Shown: in pieces, positions 41,600 to 52,692 of the stretch
Position numbering within the stretch: the first letter of the stretch is position 1
Layout of the letters: every line of letters starts with the position of its first letter
Origin: Poecilobothrus nobilitatus
Taxonomy: Eukaryota > Arthropoda > Insecta > Diptera > Dolichopodidae
Length of the DNA stretch: 64,000 nt
Direction: 5' to 3'
NCBI GenBank assembly: GCA_947095535.1
Contig: OX352772.1
Location: 219,558,279 to 219,622,278 of the forward strand
Program-made: the position numbers and the translations under genes
The notes under the pieces: generated by a model
The model's database searches: none
Told to the model about the DNA's origin: nothing
Seen by the model: the letters and a program-made list of their open reading frames with translations, nothing else

Positions 41600-42627
41600 T
41601 CTTTTATTTTTATCTTATGTTTACAAAATAGGTACCAAAAGCATTTTATTATTTTTTATTCTTTCATTTCTTACAGCATAGAATGGAACGTAATAATAAC
41701 AAAACAAAGTAAAATCGAAGATTTCAGGTTATTTTCTCAATCTTCTTTTAGAACAGAAAAAAGAAATCCTACATAACAGATGCACCTATGATTATATAAT
41801 TTTTTTTTTTCTTTTGTTTTTATTTTTACTTTTTTACTGCATTCATAAATTTTAACATTGTTTGAAAGAGTCAAACTAGTTTTAACAATTTATTTTACAC
41901 CAGGTAAACAGAAATTAGAAGAATGCAAAATATTTTTTAAGTTCATATGTACTTAGAACAAAATATAGAATATAGAGAAACAACTCATATCCTAAAATAG
42001 GTAACATATTTTTCTTATTTTTATTTTGCACCTTAAAGCTATAATAACAACTTTTAACAATTATTAATCTTCTTTATAAGCCAAACTCCACTTTGTACTT
42101 CTTGTTTACGTTTTGTTTTTATTTTTATTATTTACATCTTGGTATTCAAAAGTACCTATGAATATTTTTCTTATTAAATAATAAAAACAAGTTTTTTTCG
42201 TTTCTTTTATATCTCCTTTTACGTATGTAGGTATATTTTATTAAGCATGCGATTTTGCGCAATTTAAAAAAATAAACTTGATTTGACCTGAAAAAAAATT
42301 ATCTTTATATTTGTATGATATCATATTACAAAATATCAATGAATTTATTGAAAAACCTAAATATCCTAAACTTGTTCAGTTCATTAACCTTGCCTAACAA
42401 CTTCTACAGTACCAACAACCTTCATTTCCTACTATACAACCACTTGCAACTTATAAGTTAACAACCCATGCTTATAACCTAAACCAAAACAAACAAAACA
42501 AGTTTTTGACCTACTAACCAAGAATAACCTACATTAAACCCATCAATCAAAATATAAGTCAGTGGGCGAGGTCTTCGGTGCGATATGGCATGATTTTTTC
42601 CCATCCCCAAGTGAAGGATTACCTACT
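41600..42627 (-). repeat. Pol-2 right terminal inverted repeat
   Basis: About 1 kb, inverse of 19332-19805 plus 27129-27470; it ends ...aagtgaaggattacctact. It includes ~230 bp near 41800-42020 that the left arm lacks. Confidence 0.88.
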
Positions 42628-43139
42628 TCCTTTAAAAACCAAGCGCTCAATAAACTGGATTGGTCGACTGGGATGAAATGACTTAAAAGTCACAATAACT
42701 TAATTCAAAATAACAACCAGCACTATTAAATAAAGCAAATCCTAACAAATATAATCAACCACATCTTTATGCAATACAATAAAACCATTCAAAGATTCAT
42801 CGACAATTCTGGCGAAATGAACTACCAAACTCTTTTTAAGGTATCCGGCTAGTTTATCGCAATAACAAATTCATAGCAAAGTTCATCGCCCGCAATTCAT
42901 CGTAAGCAATTCATCGTAAGCAATTCATCGCAAGTAATTTATCGCAAGGAAATATTCATCGCGAAGTTTATGGCGATCAATGTCCGATACCTAATAAATA
43001 CATATACCTAATAGTCACTTTGTATTTTCCAAAAAAAAAATTTAGCAGCCTTAATTGGTAATATTTGTCAAATATACTTTCTAATTTCAAAAATCAAAAA
43101 TTATTCAGAATAAAGCTGAATAAAAATAGGGATACCTAA
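42628..43139. repeat. Flank with ~15-bp tandem repeats
   Basis: No gene. At 42868-42976 there are six or seven imperfect units of the type gcaattcatcgtaa. The remainder has no recognised feature. Confidence 0.6.
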
Positions 43140-43427
43140 ATGGAGTTTGAATTTTCATACATAGAAAGTGGGAAATGTAAACAACAAGTTCTTCTTGATG
43201 AGTTTGTTTACAACAAGGAGTGCGTGACTAACGAGAAATCTATTTGGAAATGCGTAAGCTATTTTAAAACAAAATGTAAAGCACGATTGCATATAGTAAA
43301 AAGTATGATTTCTGCACCACCATCCAAACATAACCATGCTGGAGAAGCAGCAAAAGCCGATTTTTCGAAGTATTTTTCAACTTTTGCTGCTTCTCCAGCA
43401 TATTTTTGCTTTTTATTTGTTTATTAA
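43140..43427 (+). CDS. FLYWCH-type zinc-finger protein fragment
   Basis: The first ~65 residues fit the FLYWCH domain: EFSYIESGKCKQQVLLDEFVY, then IWKC, a KCKARLHI segment and the closing KHNHAG, with Cys/Cys/His/His spacing of the family. FLYWCH fingers are often carried by MULE-type transposons in insects, and this one lies between inverted repeats, so a transposon origin is likely. The last ~30 residues are encoded by a hairpin (43337-43400) and by the repeat arm, so the ORF is probably truncated. No transposase domain is attached. Confidence 0.72.
   Translation: MEFEFSYIESGKCKQQVLLDEFVYNKECVTNEKSIWKCVSYFKTKCKARLHIVKSMISAPPSKHNHAGEAAKADFSKYFSTFAASPAYFCFLFVY
43337..43400. repeat. Perfect 20-bp hairpin at the end of the FLYWCH ORF
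   Basis: tgctggagaagcagcaaaag and its exact inverse cttttgctgcttctccagca with a 24-nt loop. Confidence 0.92.
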
Positions 43428-43630
43428 CAACGAAAATGGATTTGCCAGGTTAGTATGATTTGGACGTTTTCCTCTTATATTTTTCCCTGTTTATTTTATA
43501 CCAAAGTATATTTAGTATACCAAATTTGTGAAATTTAGTATATTTTGATAATTTATCCGCTGTGTGCTACCATAGAAAACATCTTTAGATTTTTCCCCAG
43601 TAACAAAGTGAATGCTATTCTTACAGCGCT
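43401..43630 (-). repeat. Right arm of inverted repeat pair around Pol-2
   Basis: About 230 bp, the inverse of 18679-18888, ending ...gctattcttacagcgct. Confidence 0.85.
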
Positions 43631-43639
43631 ACTATATTA

Positions 43640-46130
43640 ACTGTTTTCTAGACACCTAAAAAATTCCTATTGTGGAGTGGACCCTTTCACTTGTGCCATT
43701 TACTTCACTTGTTTGTGACGGCGAAAAGTATGTTTCGATTCCCAATATTCTTAAAAAGTCAGTAATGATGAAGCTTTTGAAACTTGGCTCGTTGTCCACA
43801 ACTATCAGTCGCGAGTTATATAGTAGTGTATGATTTTTGTTAATTTCAACCTTAAGTGCACTGCTGACTTATTCTTGATTTTAAAGAACTTGGCGAACTT
43901 GGTAAATTTATTCACACATGTTATACATTTTTCTTTTTATATTTCCATCAAATCAATATGTAGGATCTCTGCTGGGCACGTGGGTATCGGTGTTTCGGAT
44001 AAATGTTGATTATCAAGATGACGGTCATACTTGCTGGTGTGACATATCTCACAATTGGACGTGTACTCCTTTATTAATTTAGCCATTTGTGGAAAGTAGT
44101 ATTGCCATTATTGACTCCTTGTTCTCTTTCCAATTCCTATGTGCACGTTTGTGTTCGCGAGGAATTATTTGGTGTCTGTTTTCCACATTGGCGATATCCT
44201 GCACAATACTTTGCGCGATCCGAATTTCGTATACCTGGCAATGTGCTATGTATAAATCCTGCAGTAGTTGAATTTGACTATCTGAAATTTTGATACAATT
44301 AAGGGTCACTGGTGATAATTTTTTTTTTAAGTGCTTTTAATTAGGCTGGTCCGGTGATGTCCTTAAGGCCTATATAGTTTGGATGTGGCATTTCGTATGC
44401 AAAAGTGATAGGTCCTTGTTAAACAATTACTTGGTTTTTAAAGCTGTTAAGAGTTGCTTCGCAATGTGGTATTAGATCGCTTCTATCCCATTCTGCACTG
44501 TGAACTATTTCTATTTTTGAGGTGTTAATTTCTCGTTTTAACCTTGTGTTGTTGATAAAGCATCTGCGACCATATTTCTAATGCCTTTTTTGTAAATCAA
44601 CTCGTAATTCTATTCTTCAATCCGTGATTTCAATTGCTTCAGTATTGTGTTTTTGCTTCATAAAGATAACATCTGAACTTATCCAAGGTTCAAACTGTTG
44701 CCAAGAGTTCTCGTTCAGTTGTTGCGTATGCCTCCTTCGTCTTATTAAGTGCTCTTAAAATGTAAGATATTGAACGATCTTTCCCAATACAAAATTGCAC
44801 GATGACTACGAGAAAACATTTGCATTAACGAAATGCAAATGTTTTCTTGAAGTCATAAAAAATTAAAAGTGCAGTGACCGATACGGCGTTTTTTAAATCC
44901 GCGAATGCCTTTAATTCATTCTCGCTAAATTTTATTGTAACTTTCCGGGATTGGTTTGCTTTTGTCTAGGCGTTTTATCTACTGTCAAATTGGTGAGCGG
45001 CTTAGGTATTAATGAAAAGTCGTTGATGAATCTTCTGTTCCCTTTCAGTTGTTTAAGGTTTCCTGATGATTTGATGTTTTGATAGGCACAATTTTTTCGG
45101 GACCCGCTTTTATTCCCTTAATGATGTAGCACAAGAATTTTGTCTCGTTCTTCATAAATTCTGTCTAAATTAAGTTAAGTTTTGTCTAGATTAACTCTAG
45201 GTTAGCTTGTTCTAGCCTATTTAAGATTTTTTCGACATTCCTTAAGTGCTCTTTCTCAGATTTTTCACCAAAGCTTATGATATCGGCGACATAGATGTAA
45301 CATATTTTTCCAAAAAAAACTTTCAATACGTCCTTGATCATCCGTTGAAATATAAGGGTTAATCCAAAAGGGAAACGCGATCATATTTGCGATTTAAGAT
45401 GGAGAATGCCATTTTTATTATGTCCTCATTTTTCATTTGAATGTGGTGGAATCCACAAGTTAAATCGATCGTGCTCTAGTATTTTGAACTTCATAGGTTT
45501 GCTATGGTATGTGTGATGTCCGGAATAAGATAATCATCTGAGATGGTCGCGGCGTTTAGTTTTTTAAAGTTGACAACCATCCTGTATATTTTAATTCCTG
45601 AAAAATACATCTTATTTTAGATGATCCAAATAGGTGAATTATAGGGACTTTTGGAAGGCCTTATGATACCATCTTTTAAGAGTTTCTGGATCTGACTTTT
45701 AACTTCAGCTCTCATATTGACTGGATACAGATATATTTTTGAGTATATCGGTTCGGTCGTTGAAGTTTTTATTTCACCTCGTCCGTTCTTGTCGATTGTT
45801 TCAATTATTTATTGGTCCAAAGAGTTTATGAAACTTATTTATGAGCGAATAATTTTTTTTCCTGGATTCAGTATAGTTTGCACATAGTTTGCTCTAATTT
45901 CCATGCTGTTCACTTGAGCCGATATTTTCCTTTTAGTGGTATTGTGACCTTTGATGAAATTGTAAGAATGTTCTTTTTGCGGTAAACCATGGCTTCCAGC
46001 TGTTTGAGTGTGTTGTAGCCGATAATTTGCTCAAATGATTTTAATTATTTAGTACAAAATTTCATCTTCCTCTTTTGGTGGCATTTCGACTTCAGATTCC
46101 TCATCATACGGCTTATATTCATATCTGATC
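43640..46130 (-). pseudogene. Decayed Ty3/Gypsy pol, minus strand
   Basis: Order on the minus strand from 46.1 to 43.6 kb is RT, RNase H, integrase. Seen: IDLTCGFHHIQMKNEDI (RT block, near 45465-45415), ICYIYVADIISFGEK near 45300-45255, where the YxDD site has become YVAD, ALNKTKEAYATTERELLATV (RNase H, near 44760-44700), SNCEICHTSKYDRH and EILHIDLMEI (integrase zinc finger and first Asp, near 44070-43945), IVVDNEPSFKSFI and ETYFSPS further on. Frame changes are numerous. No LTRs identified. Confidence 0.88.
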
Positions 46131-46327
46131 TCTGTTGGTTCACTACATGGCTCATTTTCAGGTATTTCGAAATTAAAGACTCTTTGTTGTCTTTGTGGCG
46201 TTTGATATGAATCGCTAAAGCTGGACCTTACAAAGTTGGTTGAATTATTTGCTGTATTGCACTTATTAAGTTATTATTTCTTTCTAACTTTCCTATTTGC
46301 CTCGTTTGTTGAATTATGCTTCGGTTA

Positions 46328-46390
46328 ATGTGGTTTTTTGTTTTTTTAATGTGGTTTTTTGTTTTTTTAATGTGGTTTTTTGTTTTTTGG
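46328..46390. repeat. 21-bp tandem repeat x3
   Basis: Units of aatgtggttttttgttttttt; they produce KKTKNHI repeats in a minus-strand ORF that I do not regard as a gene. Confidence 0.85.
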
Positions 46391-46513
46391 ATAGTTGTAG
46401 GTTTGAGCAAGAAGCAGAGGAGTTCAAGCGAAATATGAAAATAAAGGAGAATTGGTGGGTAAATTGGAGACGAACCTGAATAGGTTCTTTTTGAAAAGTT
46501 GTAAACTGTACAA

Positions 46514-46608
46514 TGGACCATTTACATCAGCGGGGAACACTTTGGATGGAAGCGTGTTCCACATTCATGCTTCCATCCAAAGTGTTCCCCTCTGATGTAA
46601 ATGGTCCA
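46514..46608. repeat. 40-bp-arm hairpin
   Basis: The left arm from tggaccatttacatcag and the right arm ending ctgatgtaaatggtcca are inverse over 40 bp with one mismatch; the loop is about 15 nt. It abuts a LINE RT fragment. Confidence 0.92.
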
Positions 46609-46611
46609 CAT

Positions 46612-46830
46612 AAGAGGAGTAAAGGTTCCCTGAACAGTAGCCATTCAGGCGAAGGCGCGATTTTGGATTTTGTCCAGGTAACCTAATGATGTTTGAGCAG
46701 CGCCAGCCCATATGTGCAAATTATACTCCACCTTAGGTCGAATATATGCTTTTTAGATATTGACCAGATCACTAGGCGAAAAATAAGCTTTACAGCGAAA
46801 AACAAAATCTAAACATTTGGTTCATTTTGG
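46612..46830 (-). pseudogene. LINE reverse transcriptase C-terminal fragment
   Basis: On the minus strand: CLDFVFRCKAYFSPSDL, then (after a TAA) AYIRPKVEYNLHIWAGAA and LDKIQNRAFA. This is the post-catalytic part of a non-LTR RT, same family as 1-1375, and picks up near where that fragment stops. Confidence 0.88.
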
Positions 46831-46847
46831 TCCAATTTGTTCGGACT

Positions 46848-47560
46848 CTAATTACATTTATGTGTTCTCATTACATTTATGTGAGAACTGACGTTATCTA
46901 TTAATTTTTTTAGTTGGCTAGCGGAACCTTTTGTACTTTTAGGTAAATCTTCCATCTCAGAAATATGTTTTTCAAATATTAGACAGTTATTATCGTATAT
47001 CTGTTTTAATGTAGACATATCCACGCCATAATTTTCAGATGATTTACATAATGCCAATTGGGTAAATGACTGTATTTTTCAATCGTGGATAACGATCCAT
47101 CATCACCGACTAACTTATTAAAAAGTGATATAAAATTGAGATAATCAGACCATTTCCCTGAAAATGAAGGCAATTTCATTTGTGGAATATTTAACCTAGA
47201 AGTTGACGGGACAGCGATTGAAGAGTTTGCATCCAACATGCAAGAATTTGCTACATTATTGCTATGTAAAACTTTCATCTCTCAGTATTAGTCTTCAACT
47301 TCACTGCGATAAGTTTGATGGTAGATATCCTCAGGTTTTAGTTTGTATAGTTTAACTTGATGAGATAACCACAACTTCCAATATTGTTCAAATATGTTTA
47401 GTCGACATTCTAATTCCACAGCGGAAATCGTATGGATTTTAGCTGCCACATAATTTTTTATACGAGTCATATTCGCTTTTGTACTAGCTCGCTGCGCTTT
47501 TATTTCAACATACATTTTTCTTTTATCTTCTTTAACTTTGCTTGATGAGGAATCTGAGTC
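46848..47560 (-). pseudogene. BEL/Pao retrotransposon gag fragment
   Basis: N-terminal helical part in 47515-47288 (RASTKANMTRIKNYV), then LNIPQMKLPSFSGKWSDYLNFISLF in 47278-47006, the hallmark P-x-x-x-LPxFSG-x-W-x-D/Y motif of BEL/Pao gag (DUF1759), then in another frame NYGVDMSTLKQIYDNN and ASQLKKLIDNVSSHI (47057-46848). Two frame changes. The pol region is absent. Confidence 0.88.
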
Positions 47561-47579
47561 AGTTCCAGTTATTATGAAA

Positions 47580-49495
47580 GCAAAAATATTTTTTTTTTTA
47601 TTGATAAAATATTATTAAAAACCTGGTTATTTTTAAATTATTATTAAATTCTTTAATAGTTTATAATATTTTGATTGTTAAAATAATATCTAGTGATGTT
47701 AGTACCCAATAAATTAGTCCAAAAAATTATAAATTTTGAAATAATAATTTATGTTCAATATATGTTGTATTTACTGTAAATTACTCAACCATGTGTTGAA
47801 TGTACACTAAATCAATGGATTTTCCAACTATTTTATCTCAGTAATCCGTTTCTTAATTGTACATGCAAATTTAAAAAAAAAAGATTCAAATCATGAGTAT
47901 ACTGATGCTCAATTAATAATACAATTTTTTTTTTTTAATGTGAATGATAAAATTTTTAATTTAATTGTTGTATCATTCGATTGTGCCTAATACACTAGAA
48001 CAAAGTTTATGATATAAGAATAGTGATATTAAATTACAGCATTATTAATTTTGTAATAGTTTTGTAATAGTAATAGTAAGTTTTTTTAGTATGTACAAAT
48101 TTCGAGTCTATTTCGATTATATTATATGTATTTCGATCATATGATGTATCAGCAACATTTATTTATAGCAAGTACGATAAGAACGCCGTATGATATGTCA
48201 GCAACATTTGTTTATAGCAAGTACGATAAAAATGTCGTATGATATGTCAGCAACATTTATTATGTAATATTTATGTATTTATTTATAGCAAATACGATCA
48301 AATTCACTGAGACTTTTCAATTTTAAATATTTCTGTTATATATTTCTATCGGTGTAGCAACACAAGCGTGATAGAACTTTATTTTATTTTATCTTGGTTA
48401 ATAGAGTTAGTAATAAACAAAATAGGTGTACTTACAGTAACGGATGTCTTCTACATTTCATGAAAACGATGCCTCTCAACTTTTTAACAACTATTCACAG
48501 AATCCATCATCATTAATGTTGAATTTACTTTTTCATAACATTGTTGTATCTTTAGAATTAATCCAGTTTTACAGCCAGCTTCAATTAACTATAATCTGTC
48601 CACTTTTAATGAAATCAATGCTTTTCAAACCACTAAAAGTTTTTATTTGTAATAGATATATTTTAATTGTAGGACTACTATATATTTTAATTGTACGACT
48701 GTAATAGATTATATTATTTTAATTGTGATTTATATTTATAATAGATATATTTTAATTGTACGTCATTATTGTTTATTGTCCTGCCACGGTCGCTATGCTA
48801 ATTTGCTTACTATTTTGTACCAAATTTAAATCAATTAATTATTTAATTTTTTTTTAGAAATTAAGCACTTTTGTTATACAAATTATTTTAAATTTAATAA
48901 TAAGAACTAGGTATTATAATTTTTATAATATTTATGAAAATAAATTATAACTAATAGAAATCAACATTAACAAGAACTAAGAATTTAAGAATTATTATAA
49001 ATAATTTCAACAAACTTTGATAAATTAAAAAATACGCCATAAGTTATGATCTTCTTTTTACTTGAATTTTTAACAACTTGTTTTATTTTACTTTTACAAT
49101 GCATTTACATTGAATGTTTTAATCAAAAAAAATGAGCGAAATTCGTTTTCGTTTTCAGTTCGTTTTCGAAATTAAAAATATTTCTTTTACTTTAAATGTA
49201 TTAGTTCAAATGCAAAATCATTAGCATATATAAAATTAAAATTTAGAATAAAGAGCTTTTAAGAATTAATTGAAAGTAAAATTGCAAATTATAATTGTTT
49301 GTTCGTTATTAATAAAATCTGAAATAAAAAAGATAACAATGAAATTTTATAAACCTTCTGGTTTAACGTTGTTGTTGGTTGTTTTTTATTTTTAGAATTT
49401 AGAAGTTTAAAATTTGATTGAACTCACATTAAGAGTATAATTCGCATTTAAATTTTACTTCGTAGTGTTCCTTTTTAGGCTAGAGTATTAATAAT
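47580..49495. other. AT-rich gene-free stretch
   Basis: No coding signal that I trust; the ORF at 48444-48704 has low-complexity AT-driven codons. A 48-bp tandem repeat (three copies of tatgatatgtcagcaacattt... agcaagtacgat) lies at about 48139-48300. Confidence 0.55.
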
Positions 49496-49499
49496 TGCA

Positions 49500-49825
49500 A
49501 TAAGCTTACTGCGCTATGGACGATACAATGGTTTATTTTATCTTAAAAGGGCAGATATTGGAATGACAATGGATATAATCACCGGTCACTGTCTAATAGG
49601 GAAGCATCTCAAAAGACTTGGTTTATCCGCTAACGACTATTGTAGAGCCTGCAAAGATGAAGAAGAGGAGGAAACGACACTTCGACTCCTTTCGACATGT
49701 CCAGCCTTGCCGGCAAAAAGGAACACCCATTTGAGGCAATATCTCTTCAACAACCTTAGCGATCTAGCAGGTAAAAATTTGAAGAGCATTTTTCCCTTTG
49801 CAAAAAGCTCAAATTGGTTTTAACG
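49500..49825 (+). pseudogene. LINE ORF2 C-terminal segment
   Basis: Reads LRYGRYNGLFYLKRADIG, then ITGHCLIGKHLKRLGL, YCRACKDEEEEETTLRLLSTCPAL and a short tail. The TGHC...G.H...C..C..EEE.....H/L..CP pattern is the C-terminal zinc-finger-like end of R1/Jockey/I LINEs after RNase H. Followed by aacctaacctaaccta (49903-49919), possibly the element's 3' end. Confidence 0.86.
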
Positions 49826-49924
49826 AGTGAGATAGAAAAGTTTCTATGTGGTATCACAATGGCCCAAATACGGTCTAAGTGTGCCTTTTTTTAGCAGCTA
49901 TCTTAACCTAACCTAACCTACTGC

Positions 49925-50100
49925 GGTATGAATGGTATCACTTGACGATGAAGATTGGTATTTCCAGCACGCTATGTTCCCGCGGCGATAGCGTTATGTG
50001 GTTTATCCTGGATGGTTGCTGGGTAAACAACTCGTTATGTTCCCACGGTGATAACGTTCTATAACTTCCAGTCCCTGCTCGGGCGCTAGTTAAGAAATAA
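49925..50100 (-). pseudogene. Retrotransposon 5' leader with a tRNA-Lys-type primer-binding site
   Basis: On the minus strand ttcttaactagcgcccgagcagggac: GCGCCCGAGCAGGGAC differs at one base from the classical tRNA-Lys primer-binding site core. It is preceded by a taact end like the LTR ends of errantivirus-type Gypsy elements. The leader continues to about 49925. No ORFs of this element remain adjacent. Confidence 0.6.
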
Positions 50101-50279
50101 TAACTGAATTTTGAAAAAAAAAAAATTTTTGAAGGACATATGTTCACTTTATTAAAAGTTATTACTAATATAAAGTACAAACTTAAACTGTAACTTAATT
50201 GCTAAATTTAACCTAATTTATAGTCAATAAATGCTTGTTGAGCATTTATTGCTTTTTGGGAATAATAAAATAAAATTTT

Positions 50280-50590
50280 CTCGGGTGAATATGCAATGAG
50301 AGTTTGGAGAATTTCGGCGCTGGTCCAGCCCAGTAGGGTGGGCTACGACAAAAAAATAACGCTCATTCTCTCTTACAAAAACATAATGCATGACTCTTTG
50401 GACATCACTCCGGTGGGGTGTCCTAGGTCTCGATTAATCTAACCCAACATAATTTAAAAAAAAATTTACCTTATTTATGCTCTTGTCCCCATTATTTCCT
50501 TGTCGTTCACATCCGAGCCTCCTTTCGGTCTCTATTCCTACTAAATTACCACATATTCATGATGTTTTTTTTTATATAAAAATATACAAA
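50280..50590 (+). repeat. Dispersed repeat, inverted relative to 60905-61190
   Basis: About 300 bp with landmarks tttggagaatttcgg, cccagtagggtggg, cgctcattctc and catcactccggtgg. The copy at 60905-61190 is inverted and has a ~35-bp extra piece. Confidence 0.85.
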
Positions 50591-50664
50591 AGTATAATGA
50601 ACAATTGCAAAACATTAAATTAATTTTTTTTCTTATTTCAGTATTTCTTAAAATTTTATTTTAT

Positions 50665-51400
50665 TGTTTAATTTTTTTTTTCTTTTATTTTAGTTCATTT
50701 TAATTATATTTACTTACACTCTATGAGTACATAGACATGATATGTACATTTACCCAAACTATTATTTTCTTTTGGTTTGTCTAATTTTAGCATAAATTCT
50801 TTTGTTTTTTATTTTAAATTATAAGATGTTTTAATTTAGACTTACTACATTATTTGTACATAATAATATACGTTTTTCTTTCAAATTCATTTCGTTTGCT
50901 TTTGCAATTAATTGTCAACTCCAACAATACCTTTTTTTTTGTTTTACTATCATTAATTTATTAATTTTACTTAAATTATTAATTTCTAATATTATTACTA
51001 TTACACTCCTTTTCGTGTTTGTATGGGGTTTTTTTTAACTTAAATTTTCATATAAAAAATTTTTAATTATAACAATGAAAAAATATGAAATATTGAAATT
51101 AAAGTATTGATTACTTGTTTATAATTGTTTTTTGAAAACCGTAAAACCCACTTTTATAAGTTAAGTAATGTAATTTCTTGAATATACCAAAAACAATTTT
51201 TATAGCACCTTGAAGGTTTTACACAAAATATAAATGAAAGAAAAAACTTTCATTTATGAGCATGAATATACATGATATACATGCCATCATTAATATTCTT
51301 ATTTTTTTTTTTAACTTCAAAATGAAATTATTAAATTTTCATATTGAAAAATTTACTTAATCAAATTCTTCGTTGTTAATACAAATACAAATTTTTAGTT
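50665..51400 (+). repeat. Long direct repeat, LTR-like, copy A
   Basis: Similar to 62920-63380: cttacactctatgagtacata, tgtacataataatatacg and attcatttcgtttgc are shared. This copy has about 290 bp extra between two aaattttcatat boxes (51049 and 51338). Confidence 0.8.
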
Positions 51401-51560
51401 TTTACCTATTTTCTTTTACAAAAATTTTTTTTCCTTTTTTTTGTATTTATTTTATTTTAATTTTTTTATTTATTTATTTATATTCAGGTACCGTGGTACA
51501 TAAATGTGCCAGGTAGCTATAACCCCTATTTCCTGGTAGGAATGTGGGGTGTACGTGATA

Positions 51561-52019
51561 TTATGATATATAAATTGCGATATAAGAATATTTGATTGCC
51601 CAAGAAACGAATTGCCGACGTAATGCATGGTCAGTTGGTTTTAATTCTTGCGTCAGCTGGATCTTATAAGCCTTTAAATGGAGATGACGATGCAAAATGT
51701 GGAATAATGTGGATGGTTTGATGTTTAATTGCTGCGAACGATGACGAATGGAAGTTTTTGGATCTTCTTCAACACTTCTGCTCACAGCTGCTACATTCTC
51801 GATTGAACGGCCACTACGTTGATAAATGTTGCCTCTGTTATCAAGAACAGATCGAGTTTCTAGAAATTTATCAACCATCAGCTTGATGGCACGATTTGTT
51901 GGAGCATTTTCTCTACCAAATTTTGTTCGAAATTTCCTAATTACATCTTGAAAACTTTTACCATTTTCAAAAAATGTTGTATTAACAAAAACACGTTGTT
52001 CCTTCGTGTAACGTTCCAT
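51561..52019 (-). pseudogene. Tc1/mariner-type transposase N-terminal (HTH) fragment
   Basis: 152 codons, MERYTKEQRVFVNTTFFENGKSF start, then KFGRENAPTNRAIKLMVDKFLETRSV, RSGRSIENVAAV, PKTSIRHRSQQLNI, HLKAYKIQLTQELKPTD and RRQFVSWA. This is the two-helix DNA-binding region (DUF4817-type) common in insect mariner-related transposases. The DDE catalytic domain is absent: the frame ends 20 residues later in low-complexity sequence. Confidence 0.88.
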
Positions 52020-52126
52020 ATTAACTAACCGGAATGTATTTAGAATATACCTAAAGAAACCTCGTATAAAAATTCCAGGTAGAAAAAAAATGGCGCAAAA
52101 TCAAAATGTACCTCAATTACCTCAAT

Positions 52127-52165
52127 TATAGGGTGTTCAAATACCTCAATTTTGAACACCCTATA
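52127..52165. repeat. 15-bp perfect inverted repeat
   Basis: tatagggtgttcaaa and tttgaacaccctata with a 9-nt loop, next to the SINE. Confidence 0.88.
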
Positions 52166-52177
52166 TTATAATTATAG

Positions 52178-52262
52178 TACCCAGCCGGGAATCGAACCCG
52201 AGACCTCTCATTTCCTTATTAATGAGAAATGGTGCGTCAACCACTGCACCAATGACTGGATT
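52178..52262 (-). repeat. tRNA-derived SINE or tRNA-like sequence
   Basis: On the minus strand an A-box TGGTGCAGTGG and a B-box GGTTCGATTCC match RNA polymerase III consensus sequences, about 45 bp apart. The T-arm (TCGGG TTCGATT CCCGG) folds, but the acceptor stem is imperfect and the anticodon arm is not convincing, so a SINE head is more likely than a functional tRNA. Confidence 0.75.
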
Positions 52263-52692
52263 GATTTTAATTTTATATAGTTTTGTTCTTATAATAATTA
52301 TCAAGTTTTTTTTTTTTAATTTTAGAATTTAATCCCAGTATGTTTTTTTTTTCAAATCTTCTCGTCACGTTAGACTGTGGAACCACTAAATAACCAAACA
52401 AAAAAACCTCCCAGGAAATTCCTTATTTCTAAAAAAAAAACCGCATAACCAAACCACATTTTGCACCCCCTCGATCGGTTTACTTTGTTGTATTCTATAT
52501 AGGACAGCTGTTTTTACCACGAATTAGTTCAAGTCTATAATTGTTACACATGTACACGAACGAATGAAATTACTGCAGCCAGCAAAGCGTATGGCAGAGA
52601 TATTTATGTTATTCTTGTTTTTTTTCCCCAAAAAATAAACTAGAAAGTAGGGACCTCAGTTTTACGCCTCATCCCGCACACTACTCTGAACG

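Larger units (their letters stand above)
19332..42627. mobile_element. Polinton/Maverick copy 2 (Pol-2), 23.3 kb with inserts
   Basis: Same gene order as Pol-1 in the opposite orientation. After removing two inserts (19806-27128 and 29310-30585) the Polinton itself is about 14.7 kb. The ends match: agtaggtaatcccgcacttgggg at left and its inverse at right. Flanking hexamers accgtt and tccttt agree at only four of six positions, so the duplication has decayed or the ends are not an original pair. It keeps the complete gene set, including integrase and pVI-like genes missing from Pol-1, but many frames are broken. Confidence 0.92.

Noticed and set aside
19326..42633. Target-site duplication for Pol-2 (accgtt / tccttt)
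   Set aside because: Only four of six positions agree; not enough to call a duplication.
42868..42976. CRISPR-like spaced repeats
   Set aside because: The units are short, contiguous and degenerate without unique spacers; a simple tandem repeat in eukaryotic DNA.
44079..44309. Short ORFs on both strands in the 44.1-44.3 kb interval
   Set aside because: Inside the decayed Gypsy integrase/RNase H region; frames do not match the pol motifs.
48444..48704. 86-aa plus-strand ORF
   Set aside because: AT-driven hydrophobic composition ending in ILIVGLLYILIV repeats; no homology recognised and no neighbours supporting a gene.
49903..49919. CCTAA runs (also 56280-56298) as telomeric repeats
   Set aside because: Only three units each, at edges of LINE/Gypsy fragments, and flies generally lack TTAGG telomeres; better seen as TE end sequence.
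52178..52262. Functional tRNA gene on the minus strand
   Set aside because: A and B boxes and T-arm are good, but the acceptor stem and anticodon arm are poor; a tRNA-derived SINE is more likely.
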